From: Sorangium cellulosum So ce56
GTDB lineage: Bacteria > Myxococcota_A > Polyangia > Polyangiales > Polyangiaceae
DNA length: 64,000 nt
Assembly: GCF_000067165.1 (NCBI RefSeq)
Contig: NC_010162.1
Location: 744,001-808,000, forward strand
Reading direction: 5' to 3'
Part shown: piece after piece, positions 27,861 through 35,756 of the stretch
Layout of the letters: the number at the start of each line of letters is the position of its first letter
Numbering within the stretch: the stretch's first letter is position 1
Program-made: the position numbers and the translations under genes
The notes under the pieces: generated by a model
The model's input: only the letters and a program-made list of their open reading frames with translations
What the model was told of the DNA's origin: nothing
Databases searched by the model: none

Positions 27861-28954
27861 AGATCTACGTGTTCACGGGGCCGACGCTCGCTCCCAGCGA
27901 GGCCCGCGCGTACCTCGATGCGACGTACCTGCCGCCCGCTGCGCAGGGCGACGTCTATTCTGCGACGCTCGATCGGCCCGTCGCGATCGGGATCATCGAC
28001 GGGTACTTCGAGCGGGTGCCGGCCGTCTGGCACAAGGAGGTCCTCTGGGCCATGTCGCAGGGGATCCACGTGCTCGGAAGCGCGAGCATGGGCGCTCTGC
28101 GGGCCGCGGAGCTGGCCGCGTTCGGGATGGAGGGGGTCGGCGCGATTTACGAGGCCTTCGCGCGGGGCGAGCTCGAGGACGACGACGAGGTCGCGGTGGC
28201 ACACCGTCCTCCGGACGACGGATACAAGGCATGCTCCGAGGCGATGGTGAACGTTCGAAGCACGCTCCGCGCGGCGGCGGCAGCTGGAGCCGTCGACGAG
28301 GGGACGCGCGACGCGCTGGAGCGCATCGCGAAGCGGCTGTTCTACGCCGAGCGGACGTGGCCGCTGCTGCTCGAAGCGGGCCGCGCGGAAGGGTTGCCGC
28401 GAGAGACGCTCGAAGCGCTGCGCGCGTTCCTGCCGCGCGGGCGCGTCGACCAGAAGCGCCTGGACGCGATCGCGATGCTGGAGCAGATGAGCGCCCGGTT
28501 CGCGGGCGCGGTGAAGCCGAAGGCGGTGCGCTACCGCTTTCAGCATACGAATGCCTGGGAGCACGCGCGTCGCGCCGCCGAGCGCCGTTCGGCGGACGCG
28601 ACCGCGACCGACTCCGCCGGCGCTCCCGTGCCTGACGAGGCGCTCGCCGAGGAGCTGCGCCTCGCTGGGACCGGTACATATCAATCCTTCGCAGCCCGCG
28701 CGTCCGACAAGCAGCGGCTCCTTGCGGCGCACGGCGCATCGAGCGCTGCTCTCGCCGAGGCGGTCCTGCCGGAGCAGGAGCTGCTTCGCTGGTACTTCGA
28801 GGAGCAGCTCGGGCAGCCCGTGCCCGACGACTTGGCGGCGTACGCGCATCGGGTCGGCTTCGAGGACGTGAACGCCCTGCGGCGCGCCCTCGCGCTAGAG
28901 CTCTTGTACGTGCAGTGGACAGGGCGCGGTCCGCGGACCGATCGAGGCGACTGA
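27857..28954 (+). CDS. tfuA: TfuA-domain protein, partner of YcaO
   Basis: This 365-residue protein opens with the TfuA signature: VFTGPTL, PPAAQGD, IGIIDGYFERVPAVWHKEVLWA, and then LGSASMGALRAAEL and DDDEVAV. These cover about residues 1-140. TfuA proteins work with YcaO in thioamidation, for example McrA thioglycine in methanogens and thioviridamide-type peptides. The extra C-terminal 200 residues are helical and unassigned. The ATG overlaps the YcaO stop. No short Cys/Ser/Thr-rich precursor gene follows; the next gene is convergent after 64 bases. Confidence 0.93.
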   Translation: MKIYVFTGPTLAPSEARAYLDATYLPPAAQGDVYSATLDRPVAIGIIDGYFERVPAVWHKEVLWAMSQGIHVLGSASMGALRAAELAAFGMEGVGAIYEAFARGELEDDDEVAVAHRPPDDGYKACSEAMVNVRSTLRAAAAAGAVDEGTRDALERIAKRLFYAERTWPLLLEAGRAEGLPRETLEALRAFLPRGRVDQKRLDAIAMLEQMSARFAGAVKPKAVRYRFQHTNAWEHARRAAERRSADATATDSAGAPVPDEALAEELRLAGTGTYQSFAARASDKQRLLAAHGASSAALAEAVLPEQELLRWYFEEQLGQPVPDDLAAYAHRVGFEDVNALRRALALELLYVQWTGRGPRTDRGD

Positions 28955-29018
28955 GCGGTTTCTCTCGCTCGCCGCACGCGCGGACCGAGCGGGCACCGCG
29001 GACTCGTCCGCGCCTACG

Positions 29019-30812
29019 CTAGGGCCGCGTGATAAACGCCTCGATCGCGGCCTGCAGATCGATGCCTGACGGCCGGCCCAACCCGGTGCATGCGTTCCAG
29101 CCTGGCCCCGCATCATATCGATTGACGCCGTTGCGACGGATGTTATTGCCTTTGAGGATCGGTCGCATGGCCTTTCGCACCGCGGGATCGTAGAGCAATG
29201 CACCGAGGCCGGGGATCCCGGAGATCCCGTGCTTCGAAGTCAGTCCTTGATAGATACGCGCCATTAGCCCTGCGAGCAGCGGGGCAGCGGCGCTGGTGCC
29301 GAACGAGAGTGCGTTGGCGGAGCCCAACCACAGCCATACGCCGGAGGCGAACGCCGCGTTCGCCGCGATGTCGGGCACACCTCGCCCCGGCTCGGCGATG
29401 CCGGCGGCCTCGGCGACCCCGGCGATCTCGGCGAGCCCGCGCTGCCATGGCGGCTGCTCGACGAATCGGCTGAATCCACCGCAGCTCGCCATCTGTCGTC
29501 CCAGGACGAGCTCATTCCAGACCACTTCGTCCTGGAATCCACTCGCGGTCCATCCATTGATCGCGGTGCCGCCGCACGTGACAACCAAGTCGTGGCTCGC
29601 GGGGAAGGTCGGTTCGAGGCGATCGTGCACGAACCTGCTGGGCGTCGAGCCTCCGTCGCCGGAGGCGCAGAGTACGGTCACACCCTTCTTGGCGATGGCG
29701 TAGTCGAGCGCATGGTTCAACCCCGGAACTTGCCCTTGTGGCACGCCCCAGTTCTCCCACCCGTCACGCTCCGCGGCGCCCCACGTGATGACGAGAATGG
29801 AGACGCCATCGTCGGCTGCTCGGATGACGGCATCGCGCAACCCTACGCGGTTGGCGAGCGTTCTGTACACGCGCATTTCAGCGCCGTTCGCCACGGAGCC
29901 GCAGATCGCGAGATCGAGCAGGATCTCCATGGTGAACAAATTCCGCTTGCTCGGATCTGATGTCCTGTCGGCGCGGACGGGAGCAGCCGAAGTCCGTTCG
30001 GTGCCCTCCTTTCCGTGCAGCGGCGGTCCGCCGAGGCCGAGCCCGAAGGCAAGAACGATCTCCCTGATCTCCTCCAGAGGAGCTGGTGAATTCTTTGCTA
30101 GACCCAGCTCGGTGAGCTGAATGCTCGGTCGCTTCAAGCTCAGGGCGTCGAAGTACGTACCGAGCACGTCCTCCGGCAGGCCCCCCTCGGGCAAGATGAA
30201 CCCCACCTTCACGCCGGAGCCGTCGAGGTTCGGTGGGAAATTGTAAAGCGCCGCCAGGTCCAGCACGGTGAAAGGTTTGCCGTCGGGGCGCGAGGCGGGC
30301 TTGGGCTCGTGATGGGTCGAGCCGCGCGCGCGCGCAACTTCATCGAACAGGAACGCGCTGATCAAGCCGTCGGATGGACCCTCCTCGTCGCACATGACCG
30401 CGGTCACGTAGTTCGCGAGCGCCTCCGGCATTCGCGCGTTGTCCAGCGCCACTGGAACGACGATGCGGCGACCCTCGCCATCGACCCGCTTGAAGTCGAC
30501 GCCCATGTGCCGTCGAAGCTGTCGTGCGGTGCCGGTCAGAACCACCTCGCCGGGTACACGCCGCTCCCGCACGACCTTCAGGTCGTGCTGCTCAGCGAAC
30601 TGCCGAACCGTCGTGAAGACTTGGTCGTTGGCGCCGTGCAGCTCGTCGACGAGCTCCTCGTGACGCGCGAGCGGCTTCGCCGCGATCGCCTCGACGAGCG
30701 TTCGCCTCTTCTTCACGCGCTCGTCGGGTTGGAGGCAACTGAGGCCTACGGTGATCGTCATCGGCTCGTCGTCGTTCACGGGGTCACGGTCATTCCACGG
30801 GTTGTCGCTCAT
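29019..30812 (-). CDS. Sedolisin/kumamolisin-like serine-carboxyl peptidase (S53)
   Basis: This 597-residue S53 peptidase has a pro-domain (about 18-175; VLTGTARQLRRHMGVDF is the typical pro-kumamolisin stretch) and a catalytic domain. Catalytic residues seen: E296 and D300 in TMEILLD, D386 in SGDGGS, and S507 in SFGTSAAAP. The C-terminal calcium-site region (YDAGPGWNACTGLGRPSG) is present. No N-terminal signal peptide is visible, which is unusual, since sedolisins are normally secreted and activated at acid pH. It is convergent with tfuA and divergent from the sigma-54 activator gene. Confidence 0.92.
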   Translation of the reverse strand: MSDNPWNDRDPVNDDEPMTITVGLSCLQPDERVKKRRTLVEAIAAKPLARHEELVDELHGANDQVFTTVRQFAEQHDLKVVRERRVPGEVVLTGTARQLRRHMGVDFKRVDGEGRRIVVPVALDNARMPEALANYVTAVMCDEEGPSDGLISAFLFDEVARARGSTHHEPKPASRPDGKPFTVLDLAALYNFPPNLDGSGVKVGFILPEGGLPEDVLGTYFDALSLKRPSIQLTELGLAKNSPAPLEEIREIVLAFGLGLGGPPLHGKEGTERTSAAPVRADRTSDPSKRNLFTMEILLDLAICGSVANGAEMRVYRTLANRVGLRDAVIRAADDGVSILVITWGAAERDGWENWGVPQGQVPGLNHALDYAIAKKGVTVLCASGDGGSTPSRFVHDRLEPTFPASHDLVVTCGGTAINGWTASGFQDEVVWNELVLGRQMASCGGFSRFVEQPPWQRGLAEIAGVAEAAGIAEPGRGVPDIAANAAFASGVWLWLGSANALSFGTSAAAPLLAGLMARIYQGLTSKHGISGIPGLGALLYDPAVRKAMRPILKGNNIRRNGVNRYDAGPGWNACTGLGRPSGIDLQAAIEAFITRP

Positions 30813-31061
30813 GATGTCGCTCCCTCCTCCTCATATGCAGACCGATCTGCTCGGCGCCGCGAGGTGCGTGCTCGCTGATGCATCGCGGATCCAGCGCGGC
30901 GGTGGCGGTGGCGGTGGCGGTATACGTTGAAGCAATCGCGATGCCAGGGCGGAGGGCCTCGGGCGATGTCCGTGGGGTCGAGGTACGGGCTCGGAGGGAG
31001 GTGCATTGTTCGATGGACAGCGCGGCGCCGCGGAGCGATAGGGGGCGATGACAGGGTTCCC
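30813..31061. promoter_or_regulatory. Divergent promoter region with GGTGGC microsatellite
   Basis: About 250 bases lie between the S53 peptidase start and the preferred start of the sigma-54 activator. A GGTGGC-type microsatellite (GGCGGT repeated about four times, near 30898-30922) lies in it. No clear -24/-12 or -35/-10 element could be assigned. Part may instead be the 5' end of the activator if an earlier start (30966) is used. Confidence 0.35.
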
Positions 31062-32735
31062 ATGCTCTCGGACTCGACCCTCGAACCTGCCGATCCCTCC
31101 CGGAGGGGGCTCGGTCCTGTGCTCGTCCCAGCGCTGACGATCCTGGGACATCCGAACCTCGAGCGCGTCGGCGAGCGGGCGTTGCTGCTCGAGATGGCCA
31201 CGGCGCACGAGGCGCAGCTCTCGCGGATGGAGCCAGTGTTCGCGATGCCGGGCCGGGCGCCCAGCGCGCTCAAGGACAGGCACGTGAGCCGGACGCCTCT
31301 TCGGCTGCGCTACGCGGGGGGCGGTGGGATCAGCCTTTGCATGGGGGAGAGCACGACGCACCTCGTCGTGGACGGCGAGGTGCTCGAGGGCGAGCGAGAG
31401 CTTTCGCCGGCGGAGATCGCGCGGGGTGTGGTGCTGGAGCTGTCGGAGCGCGTGGTGCTTACGCTCCACATCGCGATGGTAGCGCCACCGGCGGGCGACG
31501 GTGGTGACAACCTTGGGCTGTCGGTCGACACCCAGGCACCGCCGCTCTCTGGGCGGGGGCCGGCGGGCGACGGCGGCGACGACCTTGGGCTGGTCGGGCA
31601 ATGCGCGGCGCTGGACCGCGTGCGGCGGGAGATCCGCGCGATCGCCAAGGGCGACATGCCGGTGCTGATCCTGGGGGAGACCGGGACGGGCAAGGAGCTG
31701 GTCGCGCAGGCGATTCATCGGTTGAGCGCGCGGCGGGCGGAGCCGTTCTTGGCGGTGAACATGGCCAGCCTGTCGCCGTCGCTGGCGAGCGCGGAGCTGT
31801 TTGGGATCAAGAAGGGCGCGTTCACGGGCGCGGTGGAAGACCGGCGCGGGTATTTCGGCGAGGCGCGGAACGGCACGCTGTTCCTCGACGAGATCGGCGA
31901 CACGCCGCCGGACGTGCAGGTGATGCTCCTGCGTGCGCTGGAGACGGGCGAGATCCAGGCAGTCGGGAGCCGGACGGTCGAGCGGCCCCACGTGCGCGTG
32001 CTCAGCGCGACGGACGCGAATCTTCAGGCGCGCATCGCCTCGGGCGCATTTCGTGCGCCGCTCTTGCATCGACTGGCGGGCTTCGAGATCTCGCTGCCGC
32101 CGTTGCGCGCGCGGCGGGAGGACATCGGTTGCCTGTTCGTGCACTTCCTCCGCGACGAGCTCATGCGGGTCGGCCAACCCGACGCCTGGCGCGCTTCCGG
32201 GCCGGACGGTCGCGGCTTCGTGCCGGCTTCGCTCATCGCGCAGCTCGCGCGGTACGACTGGCCCGGCAACGTCCGGCAGCTGCGCAACGTCGTGCGCCAG
32301 CTCGTCGTGAGCAGCCGCGGGGCGCTCGAGCTGCGCGCTGGTCCGCACCTCGACGAGCTGCTCGGGCGCGGCGCCGGGGCACAGCGGGCTGGAGCGACAC
32401 CGCGCCTGACGATACCGGCACAGCCCGACCGGGTACGGCGCAGCCCGAAGGACGTGACCGAGGACGAGCTCGTGGCCACGCTGCGCGCATGCCGCTGGGA
32501 CCTCAAGGCCGCGGCCTACCGGCTGCGCCTCGCCAGGAGCTCGCTCTATGAGCTCCTCAACCGCTGCACCCGCGTGCGCCGAGCGGCCGACCTCACGCAC
32601 GCCGAGATCGCGCACGCCTACCGAGACTGCGGCGGGGACATCGACGCCATGGTGGAGCGCCTCGAGGTCTCGCGGAAATCCCTCTCGCGGCGCATCCGGG
32701 AGCTCAAGGTCCCGGTGCGCGTCGCGCATAGGTAA
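31062..32735 (+). CDS. Sigma-54-dependent transcriptional activator with FHA-like N-terminus
   Basis: This product of about 557 residues has an FHA-like sensor region (about 15-140; SRTPLRLRY block), then a sigma-54 AAA+ domain. Walker A is GETGTGKE, the sigma-54 contact loop GAFTGA is intact, Walker B is GTLFLDEIGD, and RYDWPGNVRQLRN is the family end motif. The C-terminus carries two Fis-type helix-turn-helix segments in tandem (about WDLKAAAYRLRLARSSLYEL and IDAMVERLEVSRKSLSRRI). FHA-type activators often answer to Ser/Thr kinases, and a kinase gene lies 5 kb away. The start could be earlier (30966 or 30927). Confidence 0.87.
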   Translation: MLSDSTLEPADPSRRGLGPVLVPALTILGHPNLERVGERALLLEMATAHEAQLSRMEPVFAMPGRAPSALKDRHVSRTPLRLRYAGGGGISLCMGESTTHLVVDGEVLEGERELSPAEIARGVVLELSERVVLTLHIAMVAPPAGDGGDNLGLSVDTQAPPLSGRGPAGDGGDDLGLVGQCAALDRVRREIRAIAKGDMPVLILGETGTGKELVAQAIHRLSARRAEPFLAVNMASLSPSLASAELFGIKKGAFTGAVEDRRGYFGEARNGTLFLDEIGDTPPDVQVMLLRALETGEIQAVGSRTVERPHVRVLSATDANLQARIASGAFRAPLLHRLAGFEISLPPLRARREDIGCLFVHFLRDELMRVGQPDAWRASGPDGRGFVPASLIAQLARYDWPGNVRQLRNVVRQLVVSSRGALELRAGPHLDELLGRGAGAQRAGATPRLTIPAQPDRVRRSPKDVTEDELVATLRACRWDLKAAAYRLRLARSSLYELLNRCTRVRRAADLTHAEIAHAYRDCGGDIDAMVERLEVSRKSLSRRIRELKVPVRVAHR

Positions 32736-33106
32736 AAGAAGCCGGATTGCTGGCTCTTCGGTGGAGTGGGGCCGAATGATCTGACGGATATGGGCTGAGC
32801 CCACCATGCGCACATGACGATGTTGTGCTCTCCGTGAGAGATTGATCACGAGAACGGGAACGAGACGCGTATTCCAGTGCAGCGACGTACAGCGGATCGT
32901 CATGAAGGTGGCGGCCTCCGGCAAGACGGCCCCAGAAGGCTCGAGGGTGGCAGCCGTCGAGCCTTCGACTTTTTGGCGGGCGCAACGTCTACGCCGCGGA
33001 GGCGAGCGCAGCCCAGATCGGCGTGGGTGCCGGCGGTGAACGGCGAACGCCGGCGATCACGTGGCCGTGCTCACCGCCCTGGCGCCCGTTGGATAAGAAC
33101 AGGCCC
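32736..33106. other. Convergent gap without a gene
   Basis: About 370 bases lie between the sigma-54 activator (plus) and the zinc-ribbon gene (minus). Nothing coding is supported. It contains a terminator-like hairpin at 32936-32974, listed separately. Confidence 0.55.
32936..32974 (+). terminator. Intrinsic terminator-like hairpin with T-run
   Basis: AAGGCTCGA (32936-32944) and TCGAGCCTT (32957-32965) form a perfect 9-bp stem around a 12-nt loop, followed by CGAC and five T residues. This fits an intrinsic terminator read on the + strand, about 200 bases after the sigma-54 activator stop. Confidence 0.5.
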
Positions 33107-34201
33107 TCAGCGCCGCTTCGCGCACGCCGGGCACGCGATCCTGCCCTGCGCGTTCGGCGCGCACGCCTCGCAAAGCAGGTGCATCCGATCGTCGCACGCC
33201 GCCGGCCGCGCCGTCGCGGCGCCGCACGCCTCGCACGTGAGCCTGTCCAGGCTCGAGGCGCCCGCCGGGAGCCGCAAGACGATGTCCCGCGACTCCTTGC
33301 GCCGCCGGAGACGCATGTTGACGAGCGCCACCGGGACCTCGGCGCTCACCAGCGCGGCGACCGAGCACGTCACCTTCGCCGCGAACCGCGCGGGCAAGGC
33401 CTCGAGCTTCGCGTTCCGCTCGGCGATGAGGTGCGCGACCTTGGCCTCGACGGCCTTCGGATCCGCGCGCCGCCGCGGCGCCCGGGCCTCGGCGATCAGG
33501 TCCGCGAAATACGACACGATACGATCGTGATCCCGCGCGTGCCTGAGCTCGACCTCGCCGAGCAGCGGCTGCACCGCGGCCCGCACCGCCCGCTCGGCGC
33601 GGAGCGCGATCCAGTCCGCCGCGCGATCGTCCGTCGAGAGGGAAGCGGCGCTCGGCTGCACGAGGGCGCTCGGCCAGGCCAGATCCAGGTGCGCGCCCAC
33701 CGCGGCGTCCGGCTCGCCGCCGTCGTGTGCGTTCACCACGACCCGAACGAGCCCCTCGCGCCGGTCGTCGGCCTCGACGCCATAAGCGACGATGGCCGCG
33801 ACGTAGACCGCCGCGCCCGTGGAGACCTGCCCGGCCTCGCAGAGCCCGTTGCGCAGCGCGAAGCGGTCCGCGGCGGCCCGCACGTGGGCAGGCCTCGGCG
33901 GATCCGCGGCGAGCCGCACCGAGGTGGACACCGGCCGCCCGCGCGCCCTCGCGATGAGCCGCTCGAGCAGCGTGGAGCCGAGGCCACACGCGACGTCCCC
34001 GTCCCGATCGGGGTAGAGCGCGAGGGCGCACTCCTCCCGGACCTCGAGCTCGGCCGCGAGCCGCGCCGGCAGGAGCGCCACCGCCCGCGCGTCCTCACGC
34101 TCCGCGAGCGCTCCGGCCTCCGCGAGCGCCTCGACCACGAAATCGAGCGGAGAGGGCAGCGCGCCCTCCGTGGGCGAGAGCATCCCCAGTGCCGCGGTCA
34201 C
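33107..34201 (-). CDS. Unknown protein with C-terminal zinc ribbon, coupled to SNF2 helicase
   Basis: The product has 364 residues and starts at a GTG that overlaps the helicase stop (GTGA). The last 50 residues carry Cys pairs typical of a zinc ribbon or RING-like finger: CEACG, CDD...LLCEAC, then CPACAKRR. The middle holds an Arg/Glu-rich helical region (about 235-300). The first 230 residues resemble nothing I can name. Coupling suggests it works with the upstream helicase; if that helicase is dead, this gene may be relict too. Confidence 0.72.
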   Translation of the reverse strand: MTAALGMLSPTEGALPSPLDFVVEALAEAGALAEREDARAVALLPARLAAELEVREECALALYPDRDGDVACGLGSTLLERLIARARGRPVSTSVRLAADPPRPAHVRAAADRFALRNGLCEAGQVSTGAAVYVAAIVAYGVEADDRREGLVRVVVNAHDGGEPDAAVGAHLDLAWPSALVQPSAASLSTDDRAADWIALRAERAVRAAVQPLLGEVELRHARDHDRIVSYFADLIAEARAPRRRADPKAVEAKVAHLIAERNAKLEALPARFAAKVTCSVAALVSAEVPVALVNMRLRRRKESRDIVLRLPAGASSLDRLTCEACGAATARPAACDDRMHLLCEACAPNAQGRIACPACAKRR

Positions 34202-35445
34202 GCCTCGTAGTCCTTTCCAAAGAGCTTGGCGTCGAGGCGCTTCACCTGCTCGTAACGCCCGCGCGCCGCGGCGAGCTCCTCGGCGATGGTGTCGAAGCCG
34301 CTCGCGATCTCCTCCTCCGAGCGCGACGTAGCGTAAAGAGAGACGATCCGCTCCTCCAGGTCGCGCTCGTCCGCCATGTTGCCAAGGACCATATCCATCT
34401 CGCCCACGACCAGCTCGAACAGGTGCAGGCGGCGGTCGAGCAGATCGAGGACACGCTCCTCGGCGGTGCCCCGCGCGCAGAGGTTGTAGACGCGCACCTC
34501 CTCTCGCTGGCCCATCCGGTGCAGCCGCCCGATCCGCTGCTCGATGAGCATGGGGTTGTAGGGAAGATCGAAGTTCACGAGGACATGGCAGTGATGGAGG
34601 TTGTGCCCCTCGCCGCCGGCGTCGGTGGAGACGAGCACGCGCGCGCGGCCGTCGCGGAACGCCGAGAGCGCCGCGCGCTTGTCCGCGGCGGAGAGGCCGC
34701 CGTGGAACGCCACGGGCTCGACGCCGGCCTCGCGGAGCGCGGCCTCGATGGTCGAAAGCGTGTCGCGGAACCGGGTGAAGACGAGGACTTGCTCGTCGTG
34801 AGCGCGCACGAGATCGACGAGGGCGCCGCCCTTCCGGGACGCGCGGACCGAGGCCGCGAGCTTCGCCAGCGCGGCGAGCGCGGCGCGCAGCCCGGGGACG
34901 CGCCGCTCGCTCGCGCTCATGCGCTCGAGGCTCCCGCGCACCGCGGCGGGGCTCGAGCCGGCGCCGAGCAGGAGCGTCGAGGCCAGCATCCGGGAGCCGG
35001 CGTCGGCCCCGTGCGCGCGCACGAGGGCGAGGACGCGCTCGTAGAGCTCGCGCTCCTCCGGGAGCGGATCGACCAGCGCCGTGCTCACATAGCGGGGCGG
35101 CAGCGCGAGGCCGCTGTCGGCGCGGGTGTTGCGCACCATCACCTCGGCGAGCAGGGCGCGCAGCCGCTCCCGGTTCTTCGGCGACAGCGGGTCCTTCGGG
35201 TCGACGAACTGCGCGCGGAAGGCCGCCGGGGTCGCGAACTGCCCGGGCTTGAGCAGGGTCACGAGGTTGTAGAGCTCCTCGAGATCGGTCTCGATCGGCG
35301 TCGCCGTGAGCATCAGGAGAAACCGGCTGTGCAGGCCGTCGACCAGCTTGAAGCCGGCGGTCGTGCGGCTCTTGACGTGATGGGCCTCGTCGACGATCAC
35401 GAGGTCCCACGAGGCGGCCTGGACGAGCGCGCGGCGCTTGACCCA
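34198..35445 (-). pseudogene. SNF2-type helicase lacking its N-terminal half of the motor
   Basis: The frame starts abruptly just before motif II (WDLVIVDEAHHVKSR) and continues through motif III (LLMLTATPIE), the helicase C lobe (VLVFTRFRDTLSTIE, VSTDAGGEGHNL) and motif VI (QRIGRLHRMGQ), then a helical tail. Motif I (Walker A), motif Ia and the whole N-terminus are missing. Upstream of about 35445 the same frame runs antisense through dmeR and loses helicase character. There is no good start codon at the junction. A working ATPase cannot be made, so I call it 5'-truncated. Confidence 0.8.
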
Positions 35446-35471
35446 TATAGTATACCCCACTATGCTATATG
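35444..35471 (+). promoter_or_regulatory. Probable DmeR operator and dmeRF promoter
   Basis: A 28-base AT-rich island, CATATAG...CTATATG, has perfect 7-bp outer inverted repeats around TATACCCCACTATG. The central TATACCCC-N-ACTAT pattern resembles operators of the RcnR/FrmR/CsoR family (AT-flanked C- or G-tracts). It ends 1 base before the dmeR GTG start, so the transcript must have almost no leader, and a bound repressor would block initiation. The likeness to known operators is from memory. Confidence 0.7.
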
Positions 35472-35472
35472 C

Positions 35473-35745
35473 GTGCACACGGTCGAGAACAAGAAGAAGC
35501 TCATCGCGCGCGTCCGGCGGATCCGCGGGCAGCTCGAGGCGGTCGAGCGGGCCCTCGAGGGCGAAGCGGCTTGCTCGGAGGTCCTGCAGACGGTGACCTC
35601 GGCGCGTGGCGCGCTGAACGGGCTCGTGGGCGAGCTCATCGAAGGTCACATCCGTACGCACGTCATCGACGGGGAGCGTGCAACGGCACCCCAGCGGGAG
35701 GCCGCGGAGGAGCTGGTTCAGATCGTCCGCGCCTATGTGAAGTGA
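35473..35745 (+). CDS. dmeR: RcnR/CsoR-family metal-sensing repressor (DmeR-like)
   Basis: This 90-residue four-helix repressor has the family start (RVRRIRGQLEAVERALEG). Putative metal ligands are H2, C34, H59 and H63. These align with the His-Cys-His-His set of nickel/cobalt sensor RcnR (H3, C35, H60, H64 there) rather than with formaldehyde-sensing FrmR. The start is the GTG at 35473, next to the operator. It heads a compact operon with dmeF (11-base gap) and mntP, and probably represses it until Ni or Co binds. Confidence 0.87.
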   Translation: MHTVENKKKLIARVRRIRGQLEAVERALEGEAACSEVLQTVTSARGALNGLVGELIEGHIRTHVIDGERATAPQREAAEELVQIVRAYVK

Positions 35746-35756
35746 AGGAAGCAACG

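Noticed and set aside
28978..29013. Terminator between tfuA and the S53 gene (GCGCGGAC...GTCCGCGC)
   Set aside because: The stem is only 8 bp around a 20-nt loop, without a T-run; too weak to list as a terminator.
35446..35754. N-terminal extension of the helicase frame to 35754
   Set aside because: This part is antisense to the clearly conserved dmeR and shows no Walker A or other helicase motif.
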